Source of the DNA: Hirsutella rhossiliensis
Taxonomy: Eukaryota > Ascomycota > Sordariomycetes > Hypocreales > Ophiocordycipitaceae
Direction: 5' to 3'
DNA: 64,000 bases
Assembly (NCBI RefSeq): GCF_020360975.1
Contig: NW_025408667.1
Coordinates: 10,664,001 to 10,728,000 of the forward strand
The notes below the pieces were generated by a model. It saw only the letters and a program-made list of their open reading frames with translations, ran no database searches and had not been told where the DNA came from. Within the stretch, counting starts at the first letter, position 1; every line of letters starts with the position of its first letter. Position numbers and translations under genes: made by a program. This document shows positions 9,866 through 21,000 of the stretch, one piece after another.

Positions 9866-12055
9866 CCATGCCCCACCCCCCTTTCGGTAACACCCACCTT
9901 TCGGTAGCGCAATTGAAAAAAACTCCACCAAAAGTCTACCATTTGAACTACATGAAATATGACCAGAACTCGAGATTATAAACACCAAAAATATATCATT
10001 CCGTAGATAAATGGACGCTCCTATCTGCACCGCGCTTTTTTTACCACTCTCCCGGATCTGGTGGTGACAAAAAGGGCCTCAGGTGCCGTCCTGACTTCCA
10101 TCACTGAAGCTGACTCCACCTCCGAGACCACCTCCTCCTCGATCGCAGAATTCGGCACAACGGGCATCTCTTGACTTCTACTTTGGGGAATGGCTTCCTG
10201 GGCCACAAAAGCTTCACTAAGAGTCATAAAACGTCTGTTCGCGTTCTGATTCGCTCTCCTCTTCTTGCTTCTCTGCAGCCGGGCCACTTCTGCCTCCAGC
10301 TTCGCAATTCTGTTGCTGTGCTCAGCAACCGTTTGTTCTTGGGCTTCAGAGCCTCTAGTGATCACAGCGTAACTCATACGAGTGCTAGGAGCCTTGTTCT
10401 TTTCGAAATCGCGAATCTGGCGGCTGGTTCTTGGGTGTATCATCAGGAGCCAAAAGCGGCGCAGAATTTGTAGATGTCTCTACCGGATCTGCGTGAATAT
10501 CTGCATGCCGGAATGCCTCGGATCGTGAGATTGGCCAATTTCCAGTGACCCTCCAGCTGGACAACATATTCTTTGCTGTCATTCCGACCTCACGTGCTTT
10601 GGCATGGGCGCATATAAACTTGACCTTATCAACGGGGGCAGAATCCGTCAGACAAGTTAAATTCTGAAGTTATTTCCGATGCGCCGCTTTGAAAGCCTTG
10701 AAAACACCGTTATTCAGTGGCTGAAGGCCATGAGAGCAGTGGGAAGGAAGGTAACAGCAGTAGACGTTGTTCAAAACGCACGTGGCCATCCATGCATCCT
10801 GGTCCCGGTTAATAGTGATTTCTAGGGAGATAAATACGGAAACGCACCGTTTCATGGCTTTCATGTCCATTTAATATGATCAGCCTAGCACCGACTCATC
10901 GGCAGGCTGCGTCTCAGGCAAATAGACTCTCTCAAGCCACTCAATAGCGACAGGTGGTCCATCCATCCGTTCGGCGAGGTAATGTAATTCCGGTCGGCAA
11001 TTTTGCCGAATTCCGTCACGAACCACTCTTTCTGGAGTTCTTTGCCCTTGAAAATGATACCAGGAGTAAGGGCACGGCCATCCGCAGTGATGGCTTCGAT
11101 AAATGAGGTCTAGTTGCGGGACTGTGGTCCCTTCAGCAGGGCCTTCCGTTTTGGGTCTGTACTGCAAACCACAAGACTTTCCAAACCTGGAGAAAAGACG
11201 CTGGTTAGTTGGAATAATGAACGGCAATTCAAACGCTCACCAAAGCCAACATCATACCGCCCTCGGCGACATTCACGATATTCTCCGGTTTAATCCGCCC
11301 ATACCCCTTGTCCCTGATATCGCAGTACCAGTGAACCGCCCGAGGCGTGAAAGTGTTAAACCTGTTAGCTTCCTGACGTCTTTCACGCTTGTTTTTGATC
11401 TCCGGATGGCGATTGATGAATTTGGTGGACCGGCTGCGGCCTGCTGTCCGCTTGTTGTTCAGTTGCGTTTTAGAGTCTCCACGCAGGCGTGGATCGGTCT
11501 ATTGGAGGGAGCAGAGCCAAGAGACTCTTGACAGATGATATAGGAGACAAACCGAGCCTTATGATTCTTTCTCAAGTGTTTGCGAGCCTGGATCTGATCA
11601 ACCAGGGCTGCTTGGACTTTTGTCAGTCAGAATCATGCTGCCGAGGTATGTCGTACTTTTGAGCGGCGCGATACTGTGACAAGACGTTGTTTGTGATTTA
11701 CTATATGACAGTTGCGTTTTTAGCCTCAACGTAGACACGTCAAGGCCGTTTTGAGGTCTTTTTGGACATGTGGTGGAGGAATAATGAGAATAATCATCGT
11801 CGGGAGGGAGAGGAAGATTACGCGGCTGAATGGTAATTTCGCGCGCAACATTCACACAGACCACAGCGCCCTGTGGAAATATTTAACTACCAAAAACTGG
11901 AATTCGGTCAATTCTCTATCTGCTCCAAGTGACTGCTTGCGAATATCTTTAAAGTTGGCTGCAATCGGTGTAAGTGAAATGGTAGACTTTTGGTGGAGTT
12001 TTTTTCAATTGCGCTACCGAAAGGTGGGTGTTACCGAAAGGGGGGTGGGGCATGG
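9866..12055. mobile_element. 2,190-bp pogo/Fot-type DNA transposon with 79-bp perfect TIRs
   Basis: The first 79 bp (9866-9944, starting CCATGCCCCACCCCCC) are the exact reverse complement of the last 79 bp (11977-12055). The element is flanked by TA at 9864-9865 and 12056-12057, the target duplication of the Tc1/mariner/pogo superfamily. Each TIR contains two copies of a CTTTCGGTA motif, a likely transposase-binding repeat. The inside carries a decayed pogo-type transposase on the minus strand. Confidence 0.93.
10021..11864 (-). pseudogene. pogo/Fot1-type transposase, decayed
   Basis: The minus strand holds the pieces of a pogo-family (DDE_1) transposase in order: an upstream region with broken frames, a catalytic part near 10890-11230 with a recognisable WLERVYLPETQ, the later catalytic block NNVYCCYLPSHCSHGLQPLN near 10700-10790, then TAKNMLSSWRVTGNWPI near 10530-10580 and the basic coiled-coil tail ending at 10021 (RTSRQIRDFEKNK, then KLEAEVARLQR). 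In working relatives the residue after HxLQPL is an acidic Asp; here it is Asn. Several frame changes and stops separate the pieces, so the protein cannot be made. The TIRs are much better preserved than this gene, which suggests mobilisation in trans. Confidence 0.75.
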
Positions 12056-13540
12056 TATTATGTCAATACCATGTGCTATTCCAGTAGAGCATGTAGTTCT
12101 TGCAGAGAGACCATATGCAACTGACATATTTCCATATGCCGCGTCTGCTATGTCATATGATCCTAATCTTCAGATGAGTACTACTCCAATAGTTCATTTT
12201 CTAGCACTAGACATATGTAATAATTCTGATCTAGACTATAAGACATCTAGGGACTGGTTCAGAGATAGCTGGAAGTATCTGAACAAAGGTATAGTATTAC
12301 TAAATGTTTGTACTACATATAGCTTTATGAGTAACGACTCCGAAAAGGAGCGTGTTACAATGGAGGAGTTTATACGTGATATAATATCAATATCCCTGAA
12401 AATATCAGGCAAGAAGATACATATGTATGCACTAGGAAACCCTGCTCGTCATAGTGCCGGAAGGATACGATCAAGTATCGTTGAATCTAAGAATAGAGTG
12501 ACTATCCATGAATGTAAGAATCCAGCAGGGTTTAAACATAAACTTGGCGACAAAATGTCGCCTGATTTTACACTAGATGCAAAGGCACTCACAAGACTGT
12601 TCGTAGGTCTGATAAAGGAAACTACTAGATCTAACAGCATTCTCTCAGAGGACAACTACTTCAGGATGTCTGCAGGAGATGATGATTTGTCTCGACTTGC
12701 AAGTCTTGGTGCTAATGCAGGCCAGTCATTCAAGGATATAGGAGCTTATTTTAAGGAGAATACTGGGAAAACAGTAATGAGGAATGATGAACTATTCGAT
12801 CGTGCTGCACAGGAGATGAAGGAATTTGTCATACAGCTTTCAAACGAAAGAATCAAGCTATTATTCGCTCAAGTATCAGAGCCTAAGGGAGCTTCCAAGT
12901 CTGCATATATTAATGCTCGATCCAATTATAATAAGAATAGTTACAGCAGAGGCAGTTCTTCAAGGGCGTCAGTTCAAATAACTCCAGGAAAGAAGCAGAG
13001 TATTGGATTTGGAGATGATGATATAACAGAAGAACATCCTAAGGCTAACTCTAGCGTTGCGAGCTCTGCTAATACTAGATCTACTGTTAATACCCCGCAG
13101 ACTCCAACCCCTATGCGACATCCTAGATCTATATCAGGACTGAGCTCAGCCACACGTAGAACTGTAAGTATAGGTTTTGCAGATGATGATGATAATAGTA
13201 GTATTACTGAGAAGACTAAGGATCAAGACTTTGATATCAATATAACTCCTGACGAACTTCAGGACTTATCATTCGTGTCAGACTATATTGATCCTTCTAG
13301 TGAAAAGTATAATATTGATACTGCAGTTATAGAGTTTGTACAGGAGTCTATTAGAACTAAGCGTGCTGTATCAGGAGTATCAAAGGATGTCTTGACTATT
13401 ATACGTGACACCCGCAAGGATCCTCGTCAGAAGTCTATCGAAACTGCATTAGGATATGATGAGATTGGAATAGTAGATATACCTAGTGGTATCCGAGGGT
13501 TTGCTGAGCGCCGCTGATCTGGTCGGGTGGGGCAATCCGA

Positions 13541-13653
13541 GAATCAGCGACCAGGCGGGCCAATCGTATCTGCGGATATCCACCCCACCCGAACGGCGCG
13601 CGCCGTGGATATACGCAGATATCGGTGCCCCCCGCTGATTGCGTCGCTGATTC
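13541..13653. repeat. 113-bp imperfect palindrome at the edge of the A+T-rich island
   Basis: Outer arms GAATCAGCGAC (13541-13551) and GTCGCTGATTC (13643-13653) pair exactly. Inner 16-base arms at 13568-13583 and 13605-13620 (ATCTGCGGATATCCAC and its near-complement) pair at 15 of 16 positions around a G+C-rich loop. It lies right after the last codon of the A+T-rich ORF, where the composition flips back to G+C-rich. It could be a fold-back element or a structure at the insertion junction. Confidence 0.6.
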
Positions 13654-14569
13654 GATGGAGAAGCCGCTATTCACGTTCGCTACGGCGCCCTGTCCACTGG
13701 AATTTTAGCGGGCGACCCGACCAGGCGGTGCGCATCGTGATCGCTAGATAGGCATCTCTCGTCGCCGCGCGCCACCCCGCTCCAACCCGGACTGGTGGTC
13801 ACTCGCAGGCTTGCCTTGGTCTTCCCCGTCACGATATATCCCATGGCCCGGACGCCAAATCGACGGAAGGCGAAGACAAAAGCGGGGCCCAAGCCGAAGC
13901 TCGTGTCGAGAAGAAGGGTCTAAGACTTGATCCTGAAGCCTGATAGCTAGCTGAAGGTGTAGGGATGAGACAGGATGAAACTGGGATGACGTGGCAAGCT
14001 GACGCGGAGAGAGGGTACCTATGCATTAGTAAGTCAGCAAGGAAGGAGATGGAAGACTGAAGAAGAGAGGGCAAAGGGCATAAATGGGAGAATGGTACAG
14101 CAGACAGGGAGGGAAAATAAAAAGAGAACACATGCATCCTAAAAACATTATGCCCCTTTGCCCTGCTCTCTACGCGAGAGCTGTGGAGTTATTGTGGATT
14201 GATGTCTTAACTTTCAGTCGCGTAGTAGTAGTAGTAGGATTTATTTCGCCCGGAGGGAGGTCCCTATAAGGCCTTTACACTGTCTAGAGTACAGTTCAAC
14301 ACGTTTGTTCCTTGACTCCCCAAGCCCCACAGATCGATCATCTTACGCTGCGCCAACCGTACCACTGTTTCGCTCCATGACAGACCTGCTTGAAGGTCAA
14401 TTTCTCCAAGTGTTCAGCATCCTATTCCCAGCAACTGAAGCGCGATGTGTCGAAGTTGAAGCGTGGTTGTGTTAGTCATTGATGGTGGTTGGTACGCCGA
14501 TTGTGTTTCTCATGACGCTGTTCCCTGTTGACGGGCGGGAACCCGGGTGTACCCTGTTCGCTCAGGGGT
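13654..14569. other. No recognisable gene
   Basis: Only short, unsupported frames are present. A 26-residue very basic frame (MARTPNRRKAKTKAGPKPKL, about 13842-13922, plus) stands out by composition but has no support. The part near 14210-14235 contains a short run of GTA trinucleotides. Nothing else structured was seen. Confidence 0.4.
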
Positions 14570-14643
14570 GCCTCCAGCCGGCTTCGAACCGACCCCTCTG
14601 CGACGCAGAGGCTCCAGACGTGTCACCACTACGCCATGGAGGC
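14570..14643 (-). tRNA. tRNA-like gene (anticodon GTC, Asp-type), possibly a pseudogene or SINE head
   Basis: Read on the minus strand, the 74-nt sequence has a perfect 7-bp acceptor stem (GCCTCCA with TGGAGGC), an A-box TGGCGTAGTGG, a 5-bp anticodon-type stem CCTCT/AGAGG with loop GCGTCGC, a T stem GTCGG/CCGGC (one G-T pair), and a textbook B-box GGTTCGAAGCC. The internal pol III promoter is therefore intact. It is odd in two ways: about six extra bases lie between the D arm and the anticodon arm, and position 33 is C instead of the nearly universal U. These make a normal Asp tRNA doubtful. A tRNA-derived SINE head or tRNA pseudogene is as likely. It lies between dispersed-repeat sequence and the large Helitron. 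Confidence 0.5.
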
Positions 14644-14676
14644 CTTTCAGTCGCGTGTAAGTCCGGCGGGTCACGG

Positions 14677-14705
14677 GATCCGGCAGATCATCGGAAAATC
14701 CCTTA
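14677..14705 (-). repeat. 29-bp dispersed repeat, copy 1
   Basis: The minus strand of these 29 bases (beginning TAAGGGATTTTCCGATGATC) is identical to 62376-62404 on the plus strand, 48 kb away. Here it lies 34 bp upstream of the tRNA-like gene on the same strand. It may be the end of an uncharacterised dispersed element. Confidence 0.8.
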
Positions 14706-15348
14706 CATCGGCTCTGACCAATCATAACGTAGTCACGGGTGATTCACGGTTAAATCTGACCAATGATGGTTCTGCAAATTAATAGTAGGGCCAATTAAAA
14801 CGCTGTGCTAGGAAACGAGAGGAAGGCTCGCCAGCCGCGGCTCGCGCAAAGAAGCCTTTCGGAACGAAATTTGGCGACAAGAGAACCGGAGAAGAGTTGG
14901 CTACAGAAGAGAGAGAGAGAGTTGGCGACAGTAGATAGGAGACAGGAAGAAGAGTGAGGTCGAGATACGAGACACGGCGAGAGACGTAGAGCATTATCGT
15001 GAGTGAAACCGAGACAGAGCGTCGGGGAGGCAGGCTAGGCCGCTGGAGGGAGATTTTGTTTAAAAGGCGCAAACTCAAAGGGCGTGGAGAGACGGCAGGG
15101 TTGAAGAGAGATGAGTGGGTAATGCATGTCTGGGCGAGTGGAAGGCTCGGAAAATTTACATGTGCTACCGGTATAAGTCGTAGGTATAAACAGAATAAGG
15201 AGTATATTGGGGAAGTTTTGACTTGATCGTCTTCATGAAAAGGAGAACAAGAAGAGAAGAGAATGTGCTATTCGAGCCTTTGGCAGTTGATTTTGAGGAT
15301 GATGAGACATGTTGTCATGTTGTATTGTTTCGTTTGATGCTTTAAAGT

Positions 15349-16678
15349 TTAGAGAATATTCTTGGGCGGACGTCGGGCGCGCAGTGGTCGGGAAGATATC
15401 GACGCGGGAGGTCTGATAGAGCCAGAGGCGGATGTGTCTTGGTGATTGACCTGTTCGGTGTCCGTTTCTGACTCTGCGGGTCTTCCGGGACAGAAAGGAG
15501 GAGGTATCGGATTTGGGGAGTCTTGACCGTCACAGTCGGTGATTATGGTGGAAGTTTCGGGAGAAAGTCGCGGTCTCTTGGTTGGGGTTTGGTAGGGATC
15601 GGGCATTGACCGACTTGATGCCAGCATAAGGATCGACTGGGCCAGAAGCATGCGGCGTGGGGGAGGCGGGGCTTTGGGCGGCCTTGGGTTTCTTCGTAGA
15701 GGTAAACCTGGCCAACGCAACGCTATAGTCCGAGGGATTGCCGACCGCGCTCTTGGGTGTCGTCGGCAGTAGTTGTGTTGCAGAAGCCTGGTCGGACATG
15801 GCCTTGTCGTGGAAAGTCCACGTGTCGGGGACGACGATGAAGATATAGTCTTGGTCGAAAGCCGGGGCATGTTTCATGATCTGGTGATCCAGTAAGCCGG
15901 CGATTTTGCCCGTACAGGTGAAGAGAGCGTTCGACTGGAACTGGCTGTCGCGCCTCTCGGTCATCTTCTTGCATAGGAGGTCCAAGGATTAGCGTGAATG
16001 GGGAAGATGACGAAAACTTGGAAGGGTGAAAGCCCTTGAAGGGGTTTGCCGGGAATCCCAGGACAAATAAAGGTGGAGAGCTGGACAAAGCCGCAGCAGC
16101 TCAGCTGGGTGTCGTCAAGGGCCGCAGCCGAGTTTCCATGCAGGAGGTCGCGGCCGGAGCCGATGACAGGTCCCGTGAAGGAGACAATGGGTTGTATCGT
16201 TGGGAAAGTATCCACCGAGCTGAGGTGCGAGTGACAATTCTATGGATATCGTCAGGGAGGGCAGTGGCGACAGAGATTTGGAGCATAGACTCACGGTTGG
16301 TAGCTGTGATCGCGGACTATAAGCGCGGGGACGGTGTATTCTGTGATGTTATCATCGTCCGACTCAAGCCATCACGTCGCTCGATTTCCCACGTCAGGGC
16401 AAAGGGATGAACACGGCCGACCATGAAGAACCATTGCTCGGTCCATTCCGAGGAGATTATCTGTTGGTTGTATATGGAAATATTAAGGCTGAAGAAGATG
16501 CAGGTCGATGGATTGCCAGTATCTGACCGGATTGCTGCATACCCGGAGTCGACAGCCATGAGGGCGTGGGAAGGAAGACCCTCGCTAGGGTTTCTGCGTT
16601 GAGCCCTTTGACACGATGCTCATTCTGGTAGGCGAACCTAGCCGGGCAGCCGGGCTGGACAAAGGCCATCATGGACAT
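15349..16678 (-). pseudogene. Helitron cargo gene, copy A (conserved fungal protein, possibly OB-fold-like)
   Basis: Left-arm copy of the gene better preserved at 34323-35663. The frame starts with MSMMAFVQPGCPARFAYQ at 16678. A frame break occurs near 16550, where copy A reads WLSTPGM and copy B reads WLSAPEY. The middle exon (about 15975-16230) is open to STFICPGIPGKPLQGLSPFQ, and the last exon reads FTCTGKIAGLLDHQIMKHAP, then DYIFIVVPDTWTFHDKA, then a Ser/Pro-rich tail with a basic patch ending at 15349. It is divergent from the Rep-helicase gene, about 1.4 kb away, and is therefore cargo of the element rather than part of the replicase. Frame breaks in copy A make it a pseudogene unless some are sequence errors. 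Confidence 0.5.
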
Positions 16679-17439
16679 GTCGGCGCCAGCATTTTTCTGG
16701 CTGTCAAGAGGTTGCCGCGGGAGGACGAGGTATCGACGTTGAGCTGGGAGGCCGACATCGTGAGAACATGGCAGATGTAGTCACCGTGGAAGTGTAAATG
16801 AGGGGTTACGCAGAGTGGAGGTGGGCATCCTATAAAGCAGGTTTTCTTGCTGCTCGAAAGAGGGCTCGCGGCTAGGGTCGGGGAGACTTAAGAGTCAGAG
16901 AATGCTACCTAGGTGATAGATCAGAAGCGGGGGTATGCGGGAATGAGCTGGCGAGGTTCTTGAACAGTCTCGACCATCTGGTTCTATGGTCGTGAGTGAA
17001 GTAGGGAGCCGGGGGTTGGAAGTTGAGTAGGGGTGATGGCTATGTCGCGAGAAGTTGGAGGTCGGCGAACAGTAAGGTTAGTGTGGGTAAGTCTGCGGAG
17101 AAAGAAAGTCCAGCAGTACCCTTCGGTGTCATCGTTGCATGGAGTAGATAGCAAAGGCGACAATAACGAATGAGAGTGAAGGAAAGAAAGAGGTTATGGT
17201 AGTATTGCAGGGGTCCCTTTTTGACGGTCGTCGGTAGTTGGATGGGCATTGCGTGCGGCTGAGCGAGGCGGGTGCCGACCGTGTCGAGTCCACTATTGGG
17301 ACACGGTGAAGTCGGATATAGGGGACGACCTGAGGAGGAGGATGCGAGTTGGTCACGAGAACTCTCCAAGAGGGTTTGCAAGTCGAGACCCGGTGGCTAG
17401 CGACTACAAGAGGACAGGCAGGGGATCCTGGCTGTCGCT

Positions 17440-17529
17440 TTAGCATGAAGGCCGTTGATGCGACGTTGGTGGTGGCGAGGGAGCAAACCTAGCCGGGTAG
17501 TCCGGTTGCACGAGGGACACCGTGGACAT
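17440..17529 (-). pseudogene. Truncated duplicate of the cargo gene start
   Basis: A 29-codon frame starting MSTVSLVQPDYPARFAP closely resembles the first residues of the cargo gene (MSMMAFVQPGCPARFAY) but stops after about 29 residues. Equivalent truncated starts lie in copy B (plus strand near 33620-33680) and in the spacer fragment (minus, near 25140-25230). It suggests duplication of the cargo gene's 5' end during assembly of the Helitron. Confidence 0.5.
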
Positions 17530-18049
17530 GTTATCGCCGGCAGCCTTTGGCTGTTGCTCGACGAGGTGGAGTGGCAGATATTGATGGAGCAACTGATGCG
17601 CAAGGTGGGTGGGACGGCGTTGGAAGGGCCGGAGAGTATGGTTGGAAGTGTGCGGCGGGCGGTTGGCGCGGCCACCCCATGTGCCGGAGGTCGGCAGTAG
17701 CCAGGATTCGCTGGAGTGCGCAAAGAGAGCACGGCGATGGAAGGGCCGCCTTGGCAAAGCTGGGGTAGCAGGTCGCACGTGGAGACCAGCCGAGGGTCGG
17801 GACGGTGGACGCACATAGGGAGGGTAAATGGGGATTACAAAGGGGTAGTATTGCATCGCTTCGGTACCATAGGCAAGCATTATAAGGAAGAAATGCCACG
17901 GCCATGAGAGTAGTGATCGTTAGGAAGCTTCCCACTCGGAAAGAAATAGTGTACGCCAAGAAGCGAGATTATCCAAGTGGAAGTGCTCCGAGCCAAAACT
18001 TTCTAGCCTGTTGCCAATCCACGCTAGTCGACGTCGAGGAGGCAGTAGC

Positions 18050-21000
18050 ATGGCGGACAGTCCTGCAGGGAAGCTAGGCGAGGCGGCCGCTCACCGTGGA
18101 GCCTGTTCGTTGTCAGTCGAGGATGGAGAAGAGGGTAGGAACGGGGGAGTGCCTGTTTCGGGGTGCGGAGATGATACAGGGCAACTGCCGAGAAGGGGCA
18201 CGGAGCACGGGAGACAAGGTTGGGGCGGTTCGGGAGATACAGATCAGTGGCGAATGAAGCATTAACGTTCCGGCTGATTCAGCCTAAGCAGTCTGCGGTC
18301 GAAGAAACCGCATGGAGAAAGCATGCAGAGGCGATCACAAAGTCACTGCCGAGAAGACCGCCGCGAGGCGGTTTGCGGTCAAGCAGAGCACGGAAGTCCC
18401 GTAATTTGGTCAGCAGCGGAAATTCCGCGCAACGTCAGTCACCGAGTCCGCTTCCGAGGTTCGTGTTGCCTACAGAACGTGGAGACCAGGGGGCAGTGGG
18501 CTCTAACAGTCCGCCCCTTCATCGGCCGTTTTTGCCCCAGGAGAGGGTCCTGAAGGTGACGGGCAGGGAGATAAGGCGGCGACCGGCGGTGTCCCGGGTG
18601 TTCGTTCGAAAAGGGACCGACGCTCCGACCTATCCAGCCCAAGGATACGACTTTCCAAGACCTAAGACGAACGGCGCAATTTGCAGCATCGATTGCATGG
18701 GGTTTGCCCAAGCTCCGTCGGGGACCGGTTCGGCGGCCAAGGGCACAGGTGGGTGTGGACGATGGCGCAGCAGAGGCAGCGGACGGCTCGCTGCGCGGAC
18801 AGAGGCAGTCCCGGAGGCGGGAGAAGAGAGCCCGTCTTCCTAGCCGGGATGGGCGCCCGATAAAACAGGTCCGAAGTGGAATCGGAAGGCATAGGAGACG
18901 GGAGCTGCAGGCCGAAGACCTGGCGAGTGTGCTGCGCTTTTTGGAGGAAGACTTTGCCTTGAAGGAGAGATTGTCTAACGATCAGACGTGGTGCACGCCA
19001 ATACCGCTCGAGAGGAAGGTGTCGACGGTGCGAGACTTCTATCAGGCGTTCCACGATGCGAGCACGTTGCCGATACGGACCTGCATGGTGTGCTACCGCA
19101 AGTGTACGAGAGGAGAGTTGAGGGAGATTACATGGGATCATTGGCTGTCAAGTTGCGTATCAAAGGGCGGCCGCTCACCATTTTCATGCCGGAGTTGCTT
19201 TCCTGAGGGCGAGTCCGTGTCGGTGTGCGCCGAGTGTGGCCGATGCCTGGCGCGCAGGAGCCTGTCGCCGGCGATCCACCTTCACAGTCGCCTTGGCTGC
19301 GAGCACATGTTGACGATGAGCTCAAGGGACTGACGCCGGTCGAAGAGAAGCTCATCTCGCTGAACTCATGTTACGGGTTTGTCACGAGATATAGCATTCC
19401 GGGCGGGCAGAGGCAGAGCGTGAAGTATCCGAGGCATGTCAGGGGCCACATCACGGTGTTTCCGAACAATGTGCAGGAGCTGGCCACCAAAGTGCTCCCG
19501 CACCCCCTTTTGCAAGCACTGGACGAGATCCACATCTCGTGGCAGGGCGCGGAGAAGCCGGCACCGAGCGACCTGTCGAGTCTCTTGTCGGTGAGGCGGC
19601 GGGTGGTCGAGAGGGCCCTTGTCTGGCTGAAGCGGAACAACCCCCACTACGCCGAGATCGAGATCGACGCGGCGGAGATGGAGAGCTGGGGAGACTCGAT
19701 ACACGGGGTACCGTCGTCGGTGTGCGATCGTATGGAGCGGAACGAGCCGTCTGGGTGGGAGAAAGCGCGGACGGCGCACGTTGTGCCGCCCACGGAACGC
19801 GCCATGGACGAGGAGGGGCCGGTGGAGATCGAGGAGCTCTTCGCCCTGCTCAACCAAGGACAAGAAGCCGGCGGCCAGGGTGAAGGTCACGGGCCCAACG
19901 GAGAAGGCGCGGTTCGCGATGGAAGTGACGCCTGCCCCGACCAGAACGTTCCAGCGATCAACGAGGTGACGTCTTCTGGCATGTTCGCGCTCGACGGACC
20001 GCCAGACGTCGCGGACGTGGAGAAGCTGCAGTTTGCCTGTGACGCTGTTGGTGAAGGTGCCGACGACGGCCGTGCGGCCCGAGAGCGTGGGTCGGGTCCC
20101 TAGCCGGGGTTCGGGGCGTGGCGACGGTGGTTGTGAGCCATACATCCGGGTTTCGCGGGGTGAGTTTACCGATTCCTTTGAGGCGTCCTTCTTTGCCAGG
20201 ACGTTCCCGACCCTGTTCCCATTTGGCGTTGGGGGACCAAGGCTGGTTGAAGAGACCATGGTCGACGCGGGGAAGGTCACGGCCAACTTGCGAGGCAGGG
20301 CTGTCGAGGCAGAGGCGGCCGCGGAGACCCGTATCGTCTCGAAGCTTGAACCTTCAGGCGTGGGCCGAGATCGTGCTCCGGCGCCATGGTGGTCGATTTG
20401 CACTGCACCACATCTTCGCATTTCTCGTCTTCAACATGGGGGTGCGATCGAGGAACCGCCGGGTCAGCATGTTGAGTGTGGGGAGGAAGAACTTCCGCAA
20501 GGTAGAGCGCATCGTGCGTTCGATGACCACAGAAAGGCTAGCGGCGGCGAGGGTCGAGTTGGAGAGCTCGGGTAAGACGACCGATGGTGACGTGAAGGAG
20601 CTTCTCAGGAGCCTCTCGCTTTACGGCCACCGGCAGCCCATGTCGAGAGGTCCGTCTCAATATGCGGCGGAAAATCCAGTCGCTCATCGTCGGATATGGC
20701 GTGCCGGCCATCTGGTTCACCATCAACCCGAACGACATTACGAACCCGGTGAAGCTGCGACTGGCGGCATACCGCACACGCGATCCCGACGCGGCCGAGG
20801 AGTTCTTAGAAGGCCTTGGGGATGCGTATAAGCGGGCACGGCTGGCGATATCGGATCCCATGAGCTCGGCCGTGTTCTTCCACCGCGAGATGAAGCTGTT
20901 CTTCGATCATTACGTGAAGGTCGGTGAAGAGTCGGTATTCGGGCGCATCGGTAAGTACTATGGCGCCGTGGAGACGAACGAACGAGGGCGCTTCATGTTC

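Larger units (their letters stand above)
9600..13505. other. A+T-rich island of probable foreign (virus-like) origin
   Basis: From about 9600 to 9865 and again from 12056 to about 13505 the sequence is strikingly A+T-rich, with AGA, ATA and AGT-rich codon use unlike the G+C-rich genes on both sides. The two parts are one segment, separated only by the pogo element. The left part ends one reading frame (NELAFETPLLTDFIKDIE, stop at 9726-9728). Only 31 bp later, at 9760, a long ORF starts in the same direction, so the gene spacing is very tight. The original segment without pogo is about 1.7 kb. Tight spacing, uninterrupted coding and odd composition are typical of DNA virus or virus-like inserts in fungal genomes. 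That origin is inference. Confidence 0.5.
9760..13517 (+). pseudogene. Long A+T-rich ORF with a UDG-fold-like N-terminal region, split by a pogo element
   Basis: The frame starts at 9760, runs to 9865, and continues at 12058-13517 once the pogo element and one copy of its TA duplication are disregarded. The full frame would be 521 codons and has no other break. Residues about 45-200 have the order of motifs seen in uracil-DNA glycosylases: a beta strand ending in ERPYA (residues 52-56), GIVLLNVCTTY (113-123), a second hydrophobic strand KKIHMYALGNP (154-164) and an HECKNP segment near 186-191. The canonical water-activating Asp and adjacent residues are not conserved (RPYA in place of DPYH), so a glycosylase activity is doubtful. 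The C-terminal half is Ser/Asp-rich and probably disordered, with the partial repeats SIGFGDDD and SIGFADDDD. Similarity to UDG is weak and needs profile comparison; a novel protein is the alternative. Confidence 0.45.

Noticed and set aside
9760..13517. Calling the A+T-rich ORF an active uracil-DNA glycosylase
   Set aside because: The residues where the catalytic Asp and partner His of the first motif are expected are Arg and Ala, and overall similarity is weak, so only a fold-level suggestion is made.
14570..14643. A normal tRNA-Asp gene
   Set aside because: C at position 33 and extra bases between the D and anticodon arms are not compatible with a standard functional tRNA, so it is given as tRNA-like.
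15530..15985. Overlapping minus-strand frames in the cargo gene called as separate genes
   Set aside because: They are frame-shifted pieces of one gene, shown by alignment with the copy at 34323-35663.
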